From: Actinocatenispora comari
GTDB taxonomy: Bacteria > Actinomycetota > Actinomycetes > Mycobacteriales > Micromonosporaceae
Assembly: GCF_017312725.1 (NCBI RefSeq)
Contig: NZ_BOPO01000127.1
Span: 50,480-114,479 of the forward strand
Reading direction: 5' to 3'
DNA: 64,000 nt
A program made the translations under genes and the position numbers. The notes below the pieces were generated by a model. It was not told the origin of the DNA. It saw nothing but the letters and a program-made list of their open reading frames with translations, and made no database searches. This document shows, piece by piece, positions 54,493 to 64,000 of the stretch. The number at the start of each line of letters is the position of its first letter. The first letter of the stretch is position 1.

Positions 54493-54719
54493 CATACCGG
54501 GTCCTGGGGAGGCTCCGGACACCTGGTACGTCGGGCCGTGCCGGCCCCGTGTTACACGCCCGCCGCAGCTTCGCCGTCGGTACCGGCACGCCTCCGTGCG
54601 GTGGTCGCAGCCCCGGCGCCGTCGCCCGGTCCCGGCGCCGGGACGGCCGTCCCGCGTGGCGGGTAGCGTTTGGGTGCCCGGAGATGTCGGGTGCCCGGAG
54701 ATGTCGTACCGATTGGCGG

Positions 54720-55151
54720 ATGAGCGTGTCGCACCAGAACCTGCTGCCGGAACCGCCGGCGACCCTGCTCGCCGAGGAGCCCGAACCGGACGCCGAGCTG
54801 GCCGCCGCGGTGCGCGACGACGGTGACGTCGCCGCGGTCGCCGCCCACTTCCCGGCGTACAGCGCCGCCTGGGCCGAACTGGCCGAGCGCGCGCTGGCGA
54901 GCGGCGCGGTGGTGACGGCGTACGCGTACGCGCGCACCGGCTATCACCGCGGGCTCGACCAGCTGCGCCGCAACGGCTGGAAGGGGTTCGGCCCGGTGCC
55001 GTGGTCGCACCTGCCGAACCGCGGCTTCCTGCGCTGCCTGCACGCCCTCGGACAGGCGGCCGGCGAGATCGGCGAGTCGGACGAGGCGGCCCGCTGCGCC
55101 ACCTTCCTGCGCGACTGCGACCCCTCCGCCGCCGACGCCCTGGACGGTTAG
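54720..55151 (+). CDS. DUF3151 family protein
   Basis: A 143-residue soluble protein with HQNLLPEPPATLL at the N-terminus, YAYARTGYHRGLDQLRRNGW in the middle and FLRCLHALGQAAGEIGE near the end: the DUF3151 pattern. Function unknown, but the family is nearly universal in Actinobacteria and sits beside fba/purA in several genomes, as here. The leader contains TAGCGT (54664-54669) and a perfect 17-bp tandem duplication (GGGTGCCCGGAGATGTC, from 54671). There is no strong ribosome site. Confidence 0.85.
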   Translation: MSVSHQNLLPEPPATLLAEEPEPDAELAAAVRDDGDVAAVAAHFPAYSAAWAELAERALASGAVVTAYAYARTGYHRGLDQLRRNGWKGFGPVPWSHLPNRGFLRCLHALGQAAGEIGESDEAARCATFLRDCDPSAADALDG

Positions 55152-55466
55152 CTAGGCGCCGGCGCCTGAGCCGGCCACGGCGGTGCGGGTGTAGTGGCGC
55201 ATCTCCTCGATCGCCGGGAAGTACGGCTTGATCTCGGCGAAGAAGGCGCGGAAGGCGGGGCTGCCGCGGAAGCCGGTGAGGTGGTCGGCGGCGGAGGTCC
55301 AGGTGATGCGCAGGACGTACGATTCAGGGTCCTCGTCGCAGCGGGTCAGCTCGTAGTCGACGCACTGCGGCGCACCGGCCAGCGGCACCGCCGCGCGGGC
55401 GTACGCGGCCTCGAACGCCTCGGCGTCGGCAACCGGAATGCGATAGCGGGTGTACTCGATGATCAT
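55152..55466 (-). CDS. Antibiotic biosynthesis monooxygenase (ABM) domain protein
   Basis: A 104-residue ferredoxin-like dimeric alpha/beta protein. IIEYTRYRIPVADAEAFEAA and YELTRCDEDPESYVLRITW are typical of the ABM/YgiN group, which includes quinol monooxygenases, haem-degrading and stress proteins. Substrate unknown. Divergent from an HxlR regulator, with a palindrome in the 60-bp gap, the usual layout of a regulator and its oxidative-stress target. Its stop follows DUF3151 directly (convergent). Confidence 0.82.
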   Translation of the reverse strand: MIIEYTRYRIPVADAEAFEAAYARAAVPLAGAPQCVDYELTRCDEDPESYVLRITWTSAADHLTGFRGSPAFRAFFAEIKPYFPAIEEMRHYTRTAVAGSGAGA

Positions 55467-55503
55467 GAAGCCAGCGAAACATCGGGCCGGCGCGGCCGCA
55501 AGA

Positions 55504-55521
55504 ACGCACTTTCCGGTGCGT
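55504..55521. promoter_or_regulatory. Candidate HxlR operator
   Basis: ACGCAC-TTTCCG-GTGCGT is a perfect 6-bp-arm inverted repeat in the 60-bp gap between the ABM gene and the HxlR gene, 5 bp before the HxlR GTG. Confidence 0.55.
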
Positions 55522-55526
55522 GCCCG

Positions 55527-55871
55527 GTGAGTGCCGCCCGCGCCTACCACTGCCCGGTCGAGCTGACGATGGACGTCATCGGCCGCAGGTGGACGGCGGT
55601 GATCCTGGCACACCTGAAGGAGGGCGTGCACCGGTACGGCGAGCTGCGCCGCCGGATGCCCGACGTCAGCGAGAAGATGCTCACCCAGCGGCTGCGCGAG
55701 CTGGAGCGCGCCCGGCTGATCAGCCGCACCGTGCACGACGGCGTGCCGGCACCCGTCTCGTACCGGCTGACCGACGAGGGCGTCAGCCTCGCCCCCGTCC
55801 TCCAGGCGCTGTACGACTGGGGCACCACCCACGCCACCCGCCACGCCATCCCGCTGGACCCGATCTCCTAG
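55527..55871 (+). CDS. HxlR-family winged-helix regulator
   Basis: A 114-residue MarR-like winged helix of the HxlR class: CPVELTMDVIGRRWTAVILA, RYGELRRRMPDVSEKMLTQR, then LRELERARLISR. The single Cys near residue 9 (YHCPVE) is at the position used for thiol sensing by HypR/QorR-like members, suggesting redox or electrophile sensing. GTG at 55527. It probably controls itself and the divergent ABM-type gene. Confidence 0.85.
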   Translation: MSAARAYHCPVELTMDVIGRRWTAVILAHLKEGVHRYGELRRRMPDVSEKMLTQRLRELERARLISRTVHDGVPAPVSYRLTDEGVSLAPVLQALYDWGTTHATRHAIPLDPIS

Positions 55872-55891
55872 CGGCCGGGCCGCGTCGGACC

Positions 55892-61207
<5,316 letters not shown>

Positions 61208-61328
61208 CGACGCCCCCTCGGTCGCTCCGACAGGTACGCCCGGAGCCTGCCACCGCGCCGCAGGACCCCTCCCGAACCGGTGTGGGGCGGGGGGGTACGG
61301 CCGGGGTTGCGGAACGTAGGCTGCCGGC

Positions 61329-62591
61329 ATGCGGGTACTGCTGATCGGGACGGGCGGGCGCGAGCACGCGCTGGCGCTGTCGTTGGCCGCCGACCCGGCG
61401 GTGGAGCTGCTGGTCTGCGCGCCGGGCAACCCGGGCATGGCCGAGGTGGCGGAGCTGCGCGAGGTCGTGGCGACCGACCCGGCCGCGGTCGCCGCGCTGG
61501 CCACCGAGATCGCTGCCGAGCTGGTCGTGGTCGGCCCGGAGGCACCGCTGGTCGCGGGGGTCGCCGACGCGGTCCGGGCGGCCGGGATCGCCTGCTTCGG
61601 CCCGTCCGCGGCGGCGGCCCGGCTGGAGGGTTCCAAGGCGTTCGCCAAGGACGTGATGGTCGCCGCGAAGGTACCGACGGCGCGGGCGCGCAGCTGCGCC
61701 GAGCCCGCCGAGGTGGCGGCGGCGCTGGACGAGTTCGGCGCCCCGTACGTGGTGAAGAACGACGGGCTGGCCGCTGGGAAGGGCGTGGTGGTCACCGACG
61801 ACCGGGCCGCCGCGCTGGCGCACGCTGACGCCTGCCTGGCGCCCACCGCCGGCAGCGTGGTGGTCGAGGAGTACCTGACCGGGCCCGAGGTGTCGCTGTT
61901 CGTGCTCACCGACGGGACCACCGCGGTGCCGATGCTCGCCGCGCAGGACTTCAAGCGCATCGGGGACGGCGACACTGGCCCCAACACCGGCGGCATGGGT
62001 GCGTACGCGCCGCTGCAGTGGGCGCCGCCGACGCTCACCGACGACGTGCTGCGCGACGTGGTGCACCCGCTGCTCGGCGAGCTGCGGGCCCGCGACGCGA
62101 CGTTCAACGGCCTGCTCTACTGCGGCCTCGCGCTGACCCCGGACGGCCCGAAGGTGATCGAGTTCAACGCCCGGTTCGGCGACCCCGAGACGCAGGTGCT
62201 GCTGCCGCTGCTGACCACCCCGCTGGCCGGCCTGCTGTACGCCGCGGCCACCGGCCGGCTCGCCGAGCAGCCGCCGCTGACCTGGCGCGAGGGTGCCGCG
62301 GTGACCGTGGTGCTGGCGTCCGCCGGCTACCCCGGTACCCCGGCGACCGGTGCGGTGATCAGCGGCGCCGACGCGCCGGGCGTGGTGCACGCCGGTACCG
62401 CGCGGCGCGACGACGGTGCGCTGGTGTCGGCGGGCGGCCGGGTGCTGTGCACCACCGGGACCGGGGAGGATCTCGCCGCGGCCCGCGCCGCCGCGTACCG
62501 GCTGGCCGAGTCGGTGACGATGCCGGGCGGGCAGCGCCGTTCCGACATCGCGCTGGCCGCCGTGCAGGGCACCGTCACCGTCCCGCACTGA
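61329..62591 (+). CDS. purD: Phosphoribosylamine-glycine ligase
   Basis: A 420-residue ATP-grasp enzyme making GAR from phosphoribosylamine, glycine and ATP in purine synthesis. Recognised by VLLIGTGGREHALALSL at the N-terminus, VVKNDGLAAGKGVVV (about 142-156), GPNTGGMGAYAP (about 219) and KVIEFNARFGDPETQ (about 276). TAGGCT (61317-61322) lies 6 nt before the ATG without a ribosome site: leaderless. Monocistronic; other pur genes except purA are absent here. Confidence 0.97.
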   Translation: MRVLLIGTGGREHALALSLAADPAVELLVCAPGNPGMAEVAELREVVATDPAAVAALATEIAAELVVVGPEAPLVAGVADAVRAAGIACFGPSAAAARLEGSKAFAKDVMVAAKVPTARARSCAEPAEVAAALDEFGAPYVVKNDGLAAGKGVVVTDDRAAALAHADACLAPTAGSVVVEEYLTGPEVSLFVLTDGTTAVPMLAAQDFKRIGDGDTGPNTGGMGAYAPLQWAPPTLTDDVLRDVVHPLLGELRARDATFNGLLYCGLALTPDGPKVIEFNARFGDPETQVLLPLLTTPLAGLLYAAATGRLAEQPPLTWREGAAVTVVLASAGYPGTPATGAVISGADAPGVVHAGTARRDDGALVSAGGRVLCTTGTGEDLAAARAAAYRLAESVTMPGGQRRSDIALAAVQGTVTVPH

Positions 62592-62793
62592 CCCGACACC
62601 GGCCGACCTCGCGCCGAGTCCGATCCACGCCGAGCCCGTTCCGCGCTGGCCCGGCGCTGACCCGGCACCGGCCTGGCCCCGGCCGTGGCGCCGACCTCGC
62701 GCCGAGTCGGACTCAAGCCGGGTCCGGGTCCTTGCGGTGGATGCCGGCGGGTGGCCGGGACCGGTAGCCTGCCGTCGTCGGCGGGAGGTGACG
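62592..62793. other. Intergenic low-complexity stretch after purD
   Basis: GC-rich DNA with an 18-bp direct repeat, CCGACCTCGCGCCGAGTC, at 62603-62620 and 62691-62708. Between them run imperfect CCCGGC/GCTGAC motifs. The ribosome site GGGAGG (62783-62788) belongs to the sigma-factor gene. Confidence 0.6.
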
Positions 62794-63279
62794 GTGGACA
62801 CGGAGCGTGAGTTCGCGGAGTACTTCGCCGCGCGCGGCCAGGCGATGCGCCGGATGGCGTACGCGCTGTGCGGCGACTGGCACACCGCCGAGGACCTGGT
62901 GCAGTCCACGTTCGTCCGGCTGTACCGGCACTGGCGCAGCATCCGCCGCCCCACCGTCGACGCGTACGCGCGCCGCACGCTGCTCAACCTGTTCCTGTCC
63001 GGTCGCCGGGGCGCGTGGCGCGAGCAGGTCGTACCGGAGGTGCCGGAGCGGGTGGCCGCCGCGCCGGGCACCGAGGACCGGATCGACCTGGCCCGGGCGC
63101 TCGCCATGCTGTCGCCGCGGCAGCGCGCCATGGTGGTGCTGCGCTACCTGGAGGACCAGTCGGTCGCCGAGGTGGCGGAGCTGCTCGGCGTCGCCGAGGG
63201 CACCGTGAAGAGCCAGACCGCGCGCGGTGTGCAGGCGCTGCGCACCGTGCTCGGCGAGCGCGTGCTGTCCGGGCGGTGA
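62794..63279 (+). CDS. ECF sigma factor, SigE-type family
   Basis: A 161-residue extracytoplasmic-function sigma factor. Region 2 (about 8-75) includes MRRMAYALCGDWHTAEDLVQ and STFVRLYRHWRSI. Region 4 (about 100-155) includes LSPRQRAMVVLRYLEDQSVA and LLGVAEGTVKSQTARGVQAL. It belongs to the short SigE-like group common in Streptomyces and Micromonosporaceae. GTG at 62794 behind GGGAGGTGAC; a GTG at 62788 is in frame but overlaps that site. The downstream membrane gene starts 5 bp after its stop and is probably its regulator. Confidence 0.9.
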   Translation: MDTEREFAEYFAARGQAMRRMAYALCGDWHTAEDLVQSTFVRLYRHWRSIRRPTVDAYARRTLLNLFLSGRRGAWREQVVPEVPERVAAAPGTEDRIDLARALAMLSPRQRAMVVLRYLEDQSVAEVAELLGVAEGTVKSQTARGVQALRTVLGERVLSGR

Positions 63280-63283
63280 GGCG

Positions 63284-64000
63284 ATGCGCGACGAGCTGCC
63301 CCCCGACCCGCTGGGCGATCCGCTGCCGAACCGGTGGGCGGCGTCGAACCGCTGGCAGCCGCCGGACCAGACGTCCGGCCTGACCCCGGCGGACGAGCCG
63401 CTGCGCGAGGCGTTGCGCGACTACGTGAGCTCGGACGAGCCGCCGATGCGGGTCACCTCCGACGGGCTGCTCGTCGCCGCCCGGCAGGACCGCCGGCGTC
63501 GCCACCTCGGCGCGCTGGTCGGCACCGCCGCCCTGGTGGTACTGGTGCTGGCCGGCGCGGTGCTCGGCACCTGGCAGCGCACCGGGCCGCCGCCGGCGCC
63601 GGCCGAGCGGGGCAGCTCGACCGCGGACCGGCTGGACGCGGCGCTGCGGGCGGCGCTGCCGCACGGGTCGCGGCTGACGCTGCGCAGCCTGTACCCCGCG
63701 GACGGACACACGGCGCTGCCGGCCAGCGCGGCCGCCTCGGCGAACGCCTGGTACGGCACCTGGGAGTCCACTGTGGACGGCCAGACCCAGGAGGTACGGC
63801 TGGCGCTGACCTACTCGACGGGGGCGCTGCCGGCGTGCCCGGCCGGGCAGCGCTGCCGGCTCGCGGCCGGCCCGTACGGGACGCGGGTCGCGACCTACAC
63901 CGCCGGCGACACGCGGTGGGCGGCGCACCTGCGCGGCGCGCATCTCGCGGTACGGGTCGGCGACCGCACCGCCACCGGCCGGTACGGCTACGACCGCGCC
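63284..64000 (+). CDS. Single-pass membrane protein after the sigma gene, 3' end cut by window
   Basis: 239 residues are visible without a stop. A cytoplasmic part of about 80 residues precedes one transmembrane helix (ALVGTAALVVLVLAGAVLGT) and an extracytoplasmic domain with two Cys (ALPACPAGQRCRL). Co-transcribed with the sigma gene (5 bp apart). Position and topology suggest an anti-sigma factor or an accessory, but no classical zinc-binding HxxxCxxC anti-sigma motif is seen, so the role is inferred. Confidence 0.7.
   Translation, partial: MRDELPPDPLGDPLPNRWAASNRWQPPDQTSGLTPADEPLREALRDYVSSDEPPMRVTSDGLLVAARQDRRRRHLGALVGTAALVVLVLAGAVLGTWQRTGPPPAPAERGSSTADRLDAALRAALPHGSRLTLRSLYPADGHTALPASAAASANAWYGTWESTVDGQTQEVRLALTYSTGALPACPAGQRCRLAAGPYGTRVATYTAGDTRWAAHLRGAHLAVRVGDRTATGRYGYDRA

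Overview
The window is very GC-rich, densely coded DNA from an actinomycete chromosome. GTG starts, 4-bp start/stop overlaps, many leaderless promoters, HspR/HAIR heat-shock control and an EspI-like ATPase all point to Actinobacteria. The mix of families suggests a filamentous soil form such as Micromonosporales, but this is an inference. About 59 protein genes are supported, two of them cut by the window ends. I saw no rRNA, tRNA, CRISPR array, prophage or insertion sequence.

Layout. 1-5.2 kb: a PPOX-fold protein behind a perfect LexA-type box, a lactate monooxygenase-like flavoenzyme, a VOC protein, an ArsR-type regulator overlapping an MFS exporter, and divergent dcd. 5.2-14.3 kb is a cell-wall block: two tandem paralogous secreted amidases, two CNNM/CBS membrane proteins, and a GH25 lysozyme with an LPVTG wall-sorting signal. 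14.4-17.7 kb: a large membrane Fe-S reductase and a small Cys-containing protein. 18.0-22.4 kb: the dnaK-grpE-dnaJ-hspR heat-shock operon. 22.5-25.4 kb: two small charged proteins and a CPA2 antiporter with its regulatory subunit. 25.9-31.6 kb: regulators with an aldo/keto reductase, an MFS exporter and a FAD monooxygenase. 32.5 kb: clpB, also behind a HAIR box. 35-46 kb: membrane and repeat-rich proteins, an SDR, pyrE, an LD-carboxypeptidase, an ArsR metalloregulator, DedA, a YhgE-like protein, a PHP hydrolase and a secreted esterase-like protein. 46-51.5 kb: an AKR/TetR pair, a membrane protein, and two AmmeMemoRadiSam components. 52-64 kb: fba, a phosphatase fusion, DUF3151, HxlR/monooxygenase, an EspI-like ATPase, purA, purD and an ECF sigma factor with a truncated partner.

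The backbone (dcd, Fe-S reductase, dnaK operon, clpB, pyrE, dedA, fba, DUF3151, purA) holds the same gene set as the Mycobacterium tuberculosis Rv0321-Rv0384c interval as I remember it. This looks like an ancestral core segment into which regulator/efflux/oxidoreductase cassettes have been inserted. HspR, encoded in the dnaK operon, probably also represses clpB through the second HAIR. The purine and pyrimidine genes (purA, purD, pyrE, dcd) are scattered, not clustered.

Non-coding structure is rich. It includes a two-copy dispersed element made of paired UUCG-type hairpins plus 47-49-bp direct repeats, several degenerate tandem arrays, candidate operators beside most regulators, and about fifteen leaderless starts with a TANNNT box 6-8 nt before the initiation codon.
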